A DNA stretch of 64,000 nucleotides from NCBI RefSeq assembly GCF_022827545.1, contig NZ_CP094669.1, positions 261,001-325,000 on the forward strand, in the 5' to 3' direction. Below the pieces are notes generated by a model that worked only from the letters and a program-made list of their open reading frames with translations, made no database searches and was not told the DNA's origin. Every line of letters starts with the position of its first letter. Positions within the stretch are counted from its first letter, which is position 1. The position numbers and the translations under genes were made by a program. Below, one piece after another: positions 26,954-34,609 of the stretch. This stretch comes from Hymenobacter tibetensis. GTDB taxonomy: Bacteria > Bacteroidota > Bacteroidia > Cytophagales > Hymenobacteraceae.

Positions 26954-27435
26954 AAAGTAAAAGTCGGTTTTTGTATTTATTTAATAAATAATTATATACT
27001 TCAATAATAATTAAGAATAGATATTTGCAATTATTTACCTAATTATTAAGCGTTTGTGATATTATTTTGTAAGAACATGCTGGAGTAAGAACACTAAGCT
27101 TTTAATACAAATCTAAGGTAAGCAGTAAAAATTTATCGCGTTAAAGATTTCTTTTCGCATCATCCTCAGGAGGGTAAGACAGAATTACCATGGTTCGTTC
27201 TAGAGCAAGCGTTGCCTCTTGGAGCCGCTTAGAGGCGCAGAAGGTGCTCACCTAGGTTAGCCACTCTTGCTTGATCAAGCGGTATAAACTGTAGTAGGCG
27301 GAACGAGTAGCCTATTGAAGGGGCAGCACAGACTACCATTCTCTGCAGACAGCTTGGCCATGGCTCAGGTACTTGCTGTTAGGGAATATTGGTGCTTTCC
27401 TAGTACCTTGGATAATACACTTCAACCTGCAGAGC
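26954..27435. other. AT-rich intergenic region upstream of the beta-helix gene
   Basis: About 480 bases. The first 100 (26960-27060) are almost pure A/T, consistent with a strong or curved promoter region for the minus-strand beta-helix gene. The remainder holds no convincing coding sequence or RNA. Two short frames overlapping 27315-27548 look like chance. Confidence 0.5.
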
Positions 27436-27888
27436 ATGCATCCTGGTTACAACGAGCCAGTTACTCACAACGACGACAGCGGAATAACTCCGGTTGCCGC
27501 CAATACTCTGCCACCTGCTGGAGCAGCCACCCAAAGCAAGCGGGATAGAATGAGCTGCGCAGCTGTTTCGGCAGCTACCAAGCTGTTGCCACTGGTGCAG
27601 CTGCTAGATACCATTCAGCCGCACCTTACCAGCGAGTCAGTTTTTCACACGCGGCGCCTGAAAATCAACGCTCAATTCGCAGTGGCATGTGAGCAGCTGA
27701 AAATGGAGCGTCCAAAGCGAAAAGTCTTAACTCATGCTTTCCAAATCATGGGCGAGCTAGTACTCGAAGAAACCCGTGATATCAGCAAAGACGAAGTGAA
27801 GCAAGCGGCCAAAGAGTTTGTGCTAGCCACCATCAAAAATGCCCCCGCCATTCTAAGCGCGGCCCATCAAGCTCGGTTGCTCTCGTAA
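27436..27888 (+). CDS. Hypothetical protein, cytoplasmic, helical
   Basis: 150 residues from the ATG at 27436; the frame is open to 27373, but the added 21 residues are hydrophobic and do not form a proper signal peptide. The N-terminal 40 residues are disordered-looking. The C-terminal 100 residues form charged amphipathic helices (RLKINAQFAVACEQLKMERP, then ELVLEETRDISKDEVKQAAK). I do not recognise the family. It sits alone in an AT-richer stretch between a T9SS gene and a broken toxin-like locus, and could be part of the same small variable region. Codon choice is less GC-rich than in neighbouring genes. Confidence 0.6.
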   Translation: MHPGYNEPVTHNDDSGITPVAANTLPPAGAATQSKRDRMSCAAVSAATKLLPLVQLLDTIQPHLTSESVFHTRRLKINAQFAVACEQLKMERPKRKVLTHAFQIMGELVLEETRDISKDEVKQAAKEFVLATIKNAPAILSAAHQARLLS

Positions 27889-28133
27889 ATAGTCTAGCAG
27901 GCTCGACTATGCATTAAGTGTATTCACCCAAGCGTTCCGAGATGTTGCACGACGAAGCAATAGACAGCGTGTTCTGCTTGCCTCTGCTATCAGGTGCTTC
28001 CTAGATACCGCACCTTAAAGCTTAATAGTCTTCTAGCAGGCTGCTACTCTCGACGCGTCCGACGCAAAGTTTTCAGCAATACGCAATCAGTCCTCTAGAT
28101 CCGTGCTCAGCACTTATAATCAGGAAAGCCCGT

Positions 28134-28781
28134 TTACAGATAGGCTTGCATCTCTCCAAGATTATACCTGATCCGGTCATCCTTCTGAATCAGATTTTGA
28201 AACATACTCACTTGAGTAAGTGCATACGCGTTATCGTACTTAGCTAAAACGGGCAGCAATTGACTGGCCTGATAATATCGCTGGTTCCCTAAAGCCAGTT
28301 GCATAGCTCGCTTAATGTCGGGTAGGAGGGAGTCCTCATCCAAACGAATGAGGACTCCCTTCAGTTTGCTTTCGAAATAGCATTCGCCATACAGCTGCAA
28401 AGTATCCCTTAGTATGTCAACTATTTCACTTCTGTCATAGTCGGATAAAATAGCTACTCCAAGAGCTTCTGAGATTACGTCGTACAAGTTGTCTTCGCCC
28501 CATAAACGATGCGGCTCGAATTCTGCGATTTTGTCTATTCGGCTATCAATTAGGCTCCTAAGGTAATTCACACCTTCCTCGACGCCCCAGGCAGCTAAAA
28601 CCAACCCACATTGATACGCCAAGTAAAGGTCATCGCTGAATAGCTGTGCCATCAACTCAGGAACGCGGTTGACTGGAACAGGTTCTAATAGCTGAACTTC
28701 GTCAAGGCCGACTACCTTACCTGTCTCGTCTGTATAAAGGGCGTTATAAATATCTGGGGGATATTGAGCCGGGCTGGTCAT
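28134..28781 (-). CDS. Putative immunity protein, HEAT-like helical repeat
   Basis: 215 residues, acidic, no signal peptide. Several helix pairs of HEAT-like type are visible (LMAQLFSDDLYLAYQCGLVL, SEALGVAILSDYDRSEIVDI, QLALGNQRYYQASQLLPVLA). I do not recognise a named family. Its ATG lies three bases after the stop codon of a broken toxin-like reading frame (28785 onward), on the same strand. That is the normal spacing of polymorphic toxin C-termini and their immunity genes. Many immunity proteins are small, acidic and cytoplasmic, as here. Codon use is AT-richer than in surrounding genes, suggesting transfer. The immunity role is inference from context. Confidence 0.6.
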   Translation of the reverse strand: MTSPAQYPPDIYNALYTDETGKVVGLDEVQLLEPVPVNRVPELMAQLFSDDLYLAYQCGLVLAAWGVEEGVNYLRSLIDSRIDKIAEFEPHRLWGEDNLYDVISEALGVAILSDYDRSEIVDILRDTLQLYGECYFESKLKGVLIRLDEDSLLPDIKRAMQLALGNQRYYQASQLLPVLAKYDNAYALTQVSMFQNLIQKDDRIRYNLGEMQAYL

Positions 28782-28784
28782 AGG

Positions 28785-29179
28785 TCACTTCTTTTTGGTC
28801 ACTTTCACGTATTTCGCCGGTACCTTGCCTTTAACCAAAACCTCCTGGTCCCTGTCAGAGTGGGTGGAAATATCTTCTATTTCTTTTGCTGTCAGCCTCC
28901 GCCTCTCCAGCACCTGCTGGGCATTAGCGCCCTACAGTGCCTAGATACCCTGCCTGTTCGGATTGGGCCGCTCCGGCAGCACAATACTTCGGTATCCAAC
29001 TATAATTCCTGCCTGTGCCAGCGTAGAATCATGCGCACCGAGTAGTATCCACGTTTGTTGCGGACCGTCAGTCTCAGATAAAACTGCACGGCTAATGCTG
29101 CGCTCAAAGGCAGGAAGCAGCATCGGTTTGGTCTTTATTCCAGACTTTATCCCGAAACGTATCCCAGTTTGTGTTTCAC
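28785..29179 (-). pseudogene. Decayed toxin-like C-terminal coding fragment
   Basis: On the minus strand one frame from 29123 runs 60 codons. It then meets TAG, two codons, TAG, and continues in the same frame for 48 codons (GANAQQVLERRRLTAKEIED ... VPAKYVKVTKKK) to TGA at 28785. Both internal stops could be CAG to TAG changes. In another frame just upstream, WDTFRDKVWNKDQTDA reads like part of the conserved core of nuclease-type toxin tips, suggesting a frameshift. The stop lies three bases before the immunity-like gene. No N-terminal delivery domain or start is present, so this is a remnant. The toxin class is not identified. Confidence 0.5.
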
Positions 29180-29241
29180 TTTAACATAAGGTTAACCGCT
29201 TTGCCCGAAGTGCCAAAACCAAAATGTGTCCATATAGCCTG

Positions 29242-29285
29242 AAAACAAAGAATGCCCGCCGGTTAGGGCGGGCATTCTTTGTTTT
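29242..29285 (-). terminator. Strong terminator directly after tRNA-Asn
   Basis: A perfect 19-bp stem (AAAACAAAGAATGCCCGCC with its complement) and a 6-base loop, followed on the minus strand by a T-run within the stem end (TTTGTTTT). It begins at the last base of the tRNA CCA end, so it terminates that transcript. Confidence 0.9.
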
Positions 29286-29361
29286 GGCGCTCCCTCCTGG
29301 GCTCGAACCAGGGACCCTCTGATTAACAGTCAGATGCTCTAACCGGCTGAGCTAAGGAAGC
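29285..29361 (-). tRNA. tRNA-Asn (GTT)
   Basis: 77 bases that fold as a full cloverleaf. The acceptor is GCTTCCT/AGGGAGC (one G-T pair) and the D arm GCTC/GAGC. The anticodon arm TCTGA/TCAGA has loop CTGTTAA (anticodon GTT). The T arm is CCTGG/CCAGG with loop TTCGAGC. The discriminator is G and the 3' CCA is encoded. It lies downstream of pheS and a lipoprotein gene on the same strand and ends at a strong terminator. The 3' side is followed by the decayed toxin region, a common place for integration. Confidence 0.96.
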
Positions 29362-29457
29362 GGTTATGGCGACGTTTACTTGTCGTTGCGGGTGCAATAT
29401 TAGGGCAAAGCAAAAGGTTGTGCAAGCTTTACCCTTGAAAATATTTATAAAAATTGC

Positions 29458-29943
29458 CTAGTTGGTGATAGTCAGTAAGTTTCCGGATAAGGAAGTGCCG
29501 TACTGCCGGAGTGAGCGGCTGGCTGGCCCGCTTTGCGGACGGCCCTGCAAATCAAATTGCGAACCGCAGCAAGCATCTTTTAGGAACAGCCGCGAGGCAT
29601 CAATACTAACCCGGGCGCACGTATCATTGACCCGGTACGGGCAGTTGCGCTCGAAAGCCACGTAGCTGCTGGCGCTCTGCCGCACCACAATTACGCCTCG
29701 AACTCCACCGGCAACATACACCGCGCCTCTATCGGAGCGCAAAGGAGTGTACTGCTGATTTAAGACATTAATGCTTTCGCTGAAGCTCACAAAAGGTATC
29801 TGTGGCTCCACATTGTTGGTGTCGGAGCCGCAGGCACCTAGTGTTAGGGCCGCAAGCATTGCAAGGGTTACTGTAGTGCGTCTTGCTCCTCGCTGGTTGT
29901 CGAGCCGGGAGAGTTGCTTCGTTACGTCAGCCAAACAAGCCAT
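29458..29943 (-). CDS. Lipoprotein with degenerate Rieske-like fold
   Basis: 161 residues. A long n-region leads to a lipobox ending in C38 (LAALTLGAC). Residues about 55-160 follow the Rieske ferredoxin pattern: YVAFERNCPY, then KDACCGSQFDLQGRPQSGPA, then a closing LxxY/LTI strand. In true Rieske proteins the cluster ligands are CxH and CxxH (CPH...CPCHGS). Here the histidines are missing: C101-P-Y and C125-C126-G-S. A [2Fe-2S] cluster of normal type is therefore unlikely; C101, C109, C125 and C126 might instead make disulphides. It follows pheS by 32 bases and may share its transcript. The family is seen in several Bacteroidota, function unknown to me. Confidence 0.75.
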   Translation of the reverse strand: MACLADVTKQLSRLDNQRGARRTTVTLAMLAALTLGACGSDTNNVEPQIPFVSFSESINVLNQQYTPLRSDRGAVYVAGGVRGVIVVRQSASSYVAFERNCPYRVNDTCARVSIDASRLFLKDACCGSQFDLQGRPQSGPASRSLRQYGTSLSGNLLTITN

Positions 29944-29975
29944 TGGTAGGGGGCTACTAGTAAATGTGGTACAAC

Positions 29976-31013
29976 CTACTGTACCGATTCGAACTGCCGT
30001 AAAAACCGCAGGTCATTCTCTGTGAACAGGCGCAAATCTTTGATTTGGTATTTCAGCATGGTGATGCGCTCAATGCCCATGCCCCAAGCGTAGCCAGAGT
30101 AACGCTCTGGGTCGATGCCAGATTGTTCTAGTACGGCCGGATCGACCATGCCGCAGCCCCCAATTTCCACCCATCCCGTCTGCTTGCAGATATTGCACCC
30201 CTTGCCTTTGCAGATAAGGCAGGTGATATCAATTTCGGCGCTGGGCTCAGTGAAAGGGAAGAAGGAGGGTCGGAACCGTACTTGCACGTCGGAGCCGAAT
30301 AGCTCCTGCACGAAGTAGTAAACCGTCTGCTTCAGATCAGCAAAGCTCACGTTCTCATCAACGAACAAGGCTTCAACTTGGTGGAACATCATGTGCGCCC
30401 GTGCTGAAATAGCTTCATTGCGATACACGCGGCCAGGCATGATGCTGCGGATAGGAGGCTTTTGGGTTTGCATGACGCGTACCTGCACAGGGCTAGTATG
30501 GGTGCGCAGCAACCACTCTTGCTCGCCAGGAGTGCGGTGCACGAAAAACGTGTCCTGCATGTCGCGGGCCGGATGGTTCTCGGGGAAATTAAGAGCCGTG
30601 AAGTTGTGCCAGTCGTCCTCGATTTCGGGGCCTTCTGCCACGTTGAAGCCGATGCGTGATAAAACGCGCACGATTTCCTCGCGCACCAAATTCAATGGGT
30701 GGCGAGTGCCGAGCTGGTTGGGTACCGCAGGCAGCGTGTAATCGAATGTAGGGTCGGCAGGGGCATTGCTGGCTGCGGCCTCTATCTGCTGCTGGCGCTC
30801 CTCGAAACGAGCCAGGGCCAACTGCTTTAGTTGGTTCAACTCCTGCCCAACGGCCCGACGCTGCTCTTGAGGCACTGTTTTGAGCTGATCAAAAAGATCC
30901 GCTAGCTGGCCTTTGCGGCCAGTGTAGGCAATGCGGAACTGGTCGAGCAATTCTGGGGTGCTCAAGTCGTAGGCTTCGATTTCGGCGCGTAGCCGCGTGA
31001 TATTCTCCTGCAT
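29976..31013 (-). CDS. pheS: Phenylalanine--tRNA ligase alpha subunit
   Basis: 345 residues, the standard length. It has the N-terminal coiled-coil (about 1-90), then the class II catalytic core with motif 2 (GRVYRNEAISARAHMMFHQV), the phenylalanine pocket region (SAEIDITCLICKGKGCNICK) and motif 3 (GYAWGMGIERITMLKY). It pairs with PheT, encoded elsewhere, to form the alpha2beta2 enzyme that charges tRNA-Phe. The CxxC...CxxC insert in the catalytic core is usual in many bacterial PheS proteins. A TAnnTTTG promoter element lies 8 bases before the ATG. Transcription would start at or very near the start codon, so the leader is very short. Confidence 0.97.
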   Translation of the reverse strand: MQENITRLRAEIEAYDLSTPELLDQFRIAYTGRKGQLADLFDQLKTVPQEQRRAVGQELNQLKQLALARFEERQQQIEAAASNAPADPTFDYTLPAVPNQLGTRHPLNLVREEIVRVLSRIGFNVAEGPEIEDDWHNFTALNFPENHPARDMQDTFFVHRTPGEQEWLLRTHTSPVQVRVMQTQKPPIRSIMPGRVYRNEAISARAHMMFHQVEALFVDENVSFADLKQTVYYFVQELFGSDVQVRFRPSFFPFTEPSAEIDITCLICKGKGCNICKQTGWVEIGGCGMVDPAVLEQSGIDPERYSGYAWGMGIERITMLKYQIKDLRLFTENDLRFLRQFESVQ

Positions 31014-31020
31014 AGTAACG

Positions 31021-31028
31021 CAAAGATA
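31021..31028 (-). promoter_or_regulatory. Bacteroidota -7 element before pheS
   Basis: TATCTTTG on the minus strand matches TAnnTTTG and is followed by C, as in the consensus. It lies just before the pheS ATG (31013). No clear -33 TTG was seen. Confidence 0.5.
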
Positions 31029-31263
31029 AGTTTACGGCAATTGGTTTTTCGTTTCTGCTTGCAGGCTTTCCAAGTGAAAGTTGCCAGGAAATCAACCAAA
31101 AACATAAGTTCATCTCTGAATAATAAAAGTTGGTACGGTTGCTGCAAAAGGCAGTAATACCAGCGGCTAGCAGCCGGGACGCGGGGCGCCACCCGTTCAG
31201 CTGCGCCGGAGTGGTTGGGCTCTGTGCCAGTCTTCCTGTTTTATTTTTCTTCTTCCCTTCGTT

Positions 31264-31737
31264 ATGAAAACGCTTCTTTTTGCTGCTTTCCTTGTGGCTG
31301 CCTCGGTTGGTACTTCTTTCGCCCAAACTCAAGCCCCCGCCGCTTCCGATGGCTGGGATACGCCGTCTACTGCTCCCGCAGTGGAAGAGCAAGCTCCTCA
31401 ATACAGCATGGGCTGGAATACGGCTCCCGGTCAAAGCTTGAGTTTACACGGTCGTCCGACCACCGATTACTGGGGCCGGCCACTCAAGAAAAAATCAAAG
31501 AACTTGACCACAGCGCCCGCCAAAGAAGTGGCGTACGCCGAAGAAAGCGCCGACCCTATGATGCAGTCGTCGGGCGTGATGGTGGCACCTGGTATGAGTT
31601 CTTCTCCGTACCGCGGCGTGAGCACTGATTATTGGGGCCGCCCGATCAAGAAAAAAGCAATTAAAAACTCGTCGGTGGTAGCGCAAACCGCTGAAAAGAC
31701 TACTCCTGTAACTACGCACACCACTACGGGTTGGTAA
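31264..31737 (+). CDS. Small secreted protein with two APG-x9-TDYxGRP motifs
   Basis: 157 residues with a signal peptide (MKTLLFAAFLVAASVGTSFA). Two copies of the pattern APG, nine residues, [ST]TDYWGRP[LI]KKK are present (about residues 54-77 and 108-131). Short tryptophan motifs also occur: DGWD (29-32), MGWN (49-52) and a final TGW. The protein is otherwise low-complexity and Ala/Thr/Ser-rich. I know no named family with this motif. The next two genes, in the same direction, encode proteins with the same motif, so the three form a tandem paralogous set. The gene is divergent from pheS with a 250-base gap. Confidence 0.8.
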   Translation: MKTLLFAAFLVAASVGTSFAQTQAPAASDGWDTPSTAPAVEEQAPQYSMGWNTAPGQSLSLHGRPTTDYWGRPLKKKSKNLTTAPAKEVAYAEESADPMMQSSGVMVAPGMSSSPYRGVSTDYWGRPIKKKAIKNSSVVAQTAEKTTPVTTHTTTGW

Positions 31738-31803
31738 GTACAGCCGAGATAGGTAGATTTCTCGTAGATGAGAAATATCCAGTAGTCACTTCATCTGCCT
31801 ATC

Positions 31804-32187
31804 ATGCGCCTGACCTTACTCTCTCTCGTGTTGCTGGCTTTCGCTAGCCTATTGTTGAACCCTACGGCACAGGCGCAGCAGACCACTCGGTCGTCGGCTA
31901 AGGCAAAAGCAGCCAACGGCTATCACCGCACCAGCAATGTGAAAGCGAGGCCACGCGCCGGTGCTTACGCCCGCTACGACCGTTCGGGTCGGCGCAACGA
32001 GGATGATTTGAAACTGGCACCGGGCTTGCGCTTGAATATGCCTAGCCCACCTACTACCGACTATATGGGGCGCCCACTGAAGAAGAAAGCACCTAAAGTG
32101 GCTGCAACGAGTGCTACTTCTATGTCGTCGGAAGCAATAGCCCCTACAAAGTCAGCTCCCGCTGCTAAAAAAGCGCGCAAAAAATAA
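31804..32187 (+). CDS. Small basic secreted protein with one APG-x9-TDYxGRP motif
   Basis: 127 residues: signal peptide MRLTLLSLVLLAFASLLLNP...AQAQ, then a very basic chain. APG (72-74), nine residues, then TTDYMGRPLKKK (84-95) matches the motif in the gene before and after. The tail ends in AAKKARKK. The high lysine/arginine content suggests binding to anionic surface polymers or lipid A, but that is a guess. It follows the 31264 gene by 66 bases and is closed by a strong terminator at 32226. Confidence 0.78.
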   Translation: MRLTLLSLVLLAFASLLLNPTAQAQQTTRSSAKAKAANGYHRTSNVKARPRAGAYARYDRSGRRNEDDLKLAPGLRLNMPSPPTTDYMGRPLKKKAPKVAATSATSMSSEAIAPTKSAPAAKKARKK

Positions 32188-32225
32188 AACTTTCTCGGCC
32201 GCTTCGGCCACTCAGATAAGTATAG

Positions 32226-32280
32226 TACAAGCACCAATTCAAGTCGAGAACAGGCTTGAATTGGTGCTTGTATTGTTTTT
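32226..32280 (+). terminator. Terminator after the 31804 gene
   Basis: A perfect 18-bp stem (TACAAGCACCAATTCAAG and complement) with an 11-base loop, followed by TTGTTTTT. It lies 38 bases after the stop codon. Confidence 0.92.
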
Positions 32281-32471
32281 AAGGTAGGCTACCCTAGCAT
32301 TTATACTAAAAAAGGCTTGATCCACGTTCCAAAGCTGTGACTTTTGCAGCGGATACTCTTTCAATCAGGAACTTCTGTTTGATCTGTGCGTTTGGAGGAA
32401 AGTGCGGAAGTGCTTTCTAAGCTGTATGAAGGTCTGTACCTTGCACGATAATATCCTAAAAGTCTTTTCTG

Positions 32472-33107
32472 ATGAATCGTCTTGTCTTCCCATTCCTGTT
32501 GGCTGGTGCTGTCCTTATAGCTGCTCCTACACAAGCCCAAACCAAAACAAGCAAACCTTCGTCGGATGGCTGGGGCTCGTCCGATGGATGGGGCGCCCCA
32601 GCGCCTGCCGCTAAGAAGGCAGCTCCCGCCAAGAAAGGTGCGGCTCCTGCCGCCGCCACTGCTCCTGCCCCAGAGCCTGCTCCTCAGGAAACGGCAGCTC
32701 CTGCCAGCGAAATGAGTTCAGGTAGAGGCGGGTTTGGTGGTGCTTCTGCCGCACCTGCACCCGAAATGCAGCCCGGTGGTTCGGTGGTGGCCCCTGGTTT
32801 TACGGCTGCTCCTTCGCACCGCGTAACTACAGACTACCGCGGCCGGCCTATTGCTCCTTACGTACGTCGGAGCGTGCGCCGTCCTGATCCGGTGGTAGCC
32901 CCTGCTCCAGCACCCGAGCCAGAGCCAGCTCCACTAGTGGAAGCGCCAGCTCCAGCACCGGCTCCTACGGCCGCAGCAGCTACGGCTACTAAAGCGTCGG
33001 GTGGTGCAACGGCTGCCCCGAAGAAGGCTGCTGCTCCAGCGGCTAAAAAAGCAGCTCCTGCTAAAAAGAAAGACGATGGCTGGGGTTCCGGCGGTAGCGG
33101 CTGGTAA
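32472..33107 (+). CDS. Secreted Ala/Pro/Lys-rich protein with APG-x9-TDYxGRP motif
   Basis: 211 residues with a signal peptide (MNRLVFPFLLAGAVLIAAPT, cleavage after AQA). Tryptophan motifs SDGWGSSDGWG (31-41) and a terminal DDGWGSGGSGW bracket the protein. The shared motif is APG (107-109), nine residues, TTDYRGRPI (119-127). The rest is low-complexity: KKAAPAKK blocks, and PAPAPEPEPAP near 144-155. Such a chain is likely extended and unstructured, perhaps spanning or binding the cell envelope. It is the third member of the local family and is closed by a terminator at 33132. No function is known to me. Confidence 0.78.
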   Translation: MNRLVFPFLLAGAVLIAAPTQAQTKTSKPSSDGWGSSDGWGAPAPAAKKAAPAKKGAAPAAATAPAPEPAPQETAAPASEMSSGRGGFGGASAAPAPEMQPGGSVVAPGFTAAPSHRVTTDYRGRPIAPYVRRSVRRPDPVVAPAPAPEPEPAPLVEAPAPAPAPTAAAATATKASGGATAAPKKAAAPAAKKAAPAKKKDDGWGSGGSGW

Positions 33108-33131
33108 TCTGAATAGCCCGTATTAGACATA

Positions 33132-33169
33132 AAAAAGGCCTGGTCAATGGATATTGACCGGGCCTTTTT
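33132..33169 (+). terminator. Bidirectional terminator between convergent genes
   Basis: Stem AAAAAGGCCTGGTCAAT pairs with ATTGACCGGGCCTTTTT (one G-T pair), loop of 4 bases, with A- and T-runs on both sides. It serves the plus-strand 32472 gene and the minus-strand M16 peptidase gene. Confidence 0.9.
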
Positions 33170-33197
33170 ATGAGCAGTTATTACAAGTTTTGCCGCT

Positions 33198-34484
33198 TTA
33201 CTCCGCTGCTGTTGTGGTGGTTTCTGCAAGTTCTGGTAGCAAGGCGTCTGCTTGGGCACGGTAGTAAAGTGTGCTACAGTTGTCGGGACGCAGTACCTCT
33301 TTGGCGGCCATTTGGATTTCAGCGGGCGTCACGGCTTGCAGGCGGGCGCCTTCTTCATTCACCAGGTTCGTGTTACCCATCAGCTTGCTGTACGCCAAGT
33401 TCATGGCGCGATGGAGCAAATCTATTTCACCAAACACTAGGCTAGCTTCAGCTTGGTTTTTCACCTTCTCCAGTTCCTCGGTTGGTACCAGCTGGTCGCG
33501 CAACTCAGTGAGGAGGGCTTCCACCGCTGCGTCGGCTGCTTCTAATGATACGCCGGTGTTCAGCTTGCCGCTTATCACCAGCAAGCCTGGCTCCATGGAG
33601 CCGGTAGCAGTGGCTGAAATAGAGTTGAAAAGCGGCTGCTCTTTTACCAACTGCTGGTACAACCGGCTTGACTTGCCACGGCCTAGTAAGTCGCCTAGCA
33701 AATCGATACTGTAGTATTCGGGGGCGGTGCGGGCTGGCATGTGGTACACCTTGTACAGGGCGCTCAGCGGGACATCAGCCGTAACTTCCAGAAAGCGGGG
33801 CTCGGTTTGGCGCGGCTCCACTGGCAATTGCCGCTCGTAGCGTGGGCCGCCCGGAATTGGACCAAACCACTTCTCTGCCAGTTGTTGCGCTTCTGCCACC
33901 GTTACGGCGCCTGCCACCACCAGAATGGCGTTTTGGGGCGCATAGTGTTTCTTGAAGAAAGAGCGAACATCATCCATCACCGCGTTTTCGATGTGGCTGA
34001 TTTCCTTACCAATAGTGGCCCATTGGTATGGGTGGTGCTGATAGGCCAAGGGCCGCAGCTTTAGCCAAACATCCCCGTATGGCTGGTTGAGGTAGTTCTG
34101 CTTGAACTCTTCCACTACCACTTTGCGCTGCACTTCCAGTCCGTTTTCCGAGAAAGCCAAGTTCAGCATACGGTCCGATTCCAGCCAGAACCCAGTCTCG
34201 AGGTTGGCCGCTGACACCGTGAGGTAATAGTTGGTGACGTCGGGGGATGTGAAAGCATTGTTTTCGCCGCCTACGCGCTGCAACGGTTCGTCGTAGCTGG
34301 GAATGTTGACGGAGCCTGAAAACATAAGGTGTTCGAACAAGTGCGCAAAGCCGGTATGCGAAGCGTCCTCGTCGCGCGAGCCTACATTGTAAAGCACATC
34401 AAGCACGGCCATGGGGGTGGTGTGGTCTTCGTGCACGATGCAGCGTAAGCCATTGGCCAGAGTGAATTCTTCGAAATGGATCAT
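33198..34484 (-). CDS. M16 family zinc metallopeptidase
   Basis: 428 residues with no signal peptide, the size of a half-length (two-domain) M16B enzyme. The inverted zinc motif HLFEH is present (H48, E51, H52) within FAHLFEHLMFSGS. The distal glutamate lies in the EVQRKVVVEEFKQ helix. The second M16 domain (about 165-350, TVAEAQQLAEKWFGPIPGG) is complete. Enzymes of this type cleave peptides inside a closed chamber, in the cytoplasm or periplasm. Bacteroidota often carry two such genes side by side, one active and one inactive. Here no partner adjoins, so it may act as a homodimer. Confidence 0.92.
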   Translation of the reverse strand: MIHFEEFTLANGLRCIVHEDHTTPMAVLDVLYNVGSRDEDASHTGFAHLFEHLMFSGSVNIPSYDEPLQRVGGENNAFTSPDVTNYYLTVSAANLETGFWLESDRMLNLAFSENGLEVQRKVVVEEFKQNYLNQPYGDVWLKLRPLAYQHHPYQWATIGKEISHIENAVMDDVRSFFKKHYAPQNAILVVAGAVTVAEAQQLAEKWFGPIPGGPRYERQLPVEPRQTEPRFLEVTADVPLSALYKVYHMPARTAPEYYSIDLLGDLLGRGKSSRLYQQLVKEQPLFNSISATATGSMEPGLLVISGKLNTGVSLEAADAAVEALLTELRDQLVPTEELEKVKNQAEASLVFGEIDLLHRAMNLAYSKLMGNTNLVNEEGARLQAVTPAEIQMAAKEVLRPDNCSTLYYRAQADALLPELAETTTTAAE

Positions 34485-34609
34485 GAAAGCGAAGTTGTAA
34501 ACAAGTAGTCAGCTAACTCTGACCAGGGCAATAGGGTTCTGAATGGCATTCTTTACTTGAACCCGGCCGCCAGAAAGCGCCGATAAATCATCCGAAATAC
34601 CCACACAAT

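Noticed and set aside
27315..27548. 77-codon frame upstream of the 27436 gene
   Set aside because: It overlaps the better frame and has low-complexity serine/glutamine content with no start signal.
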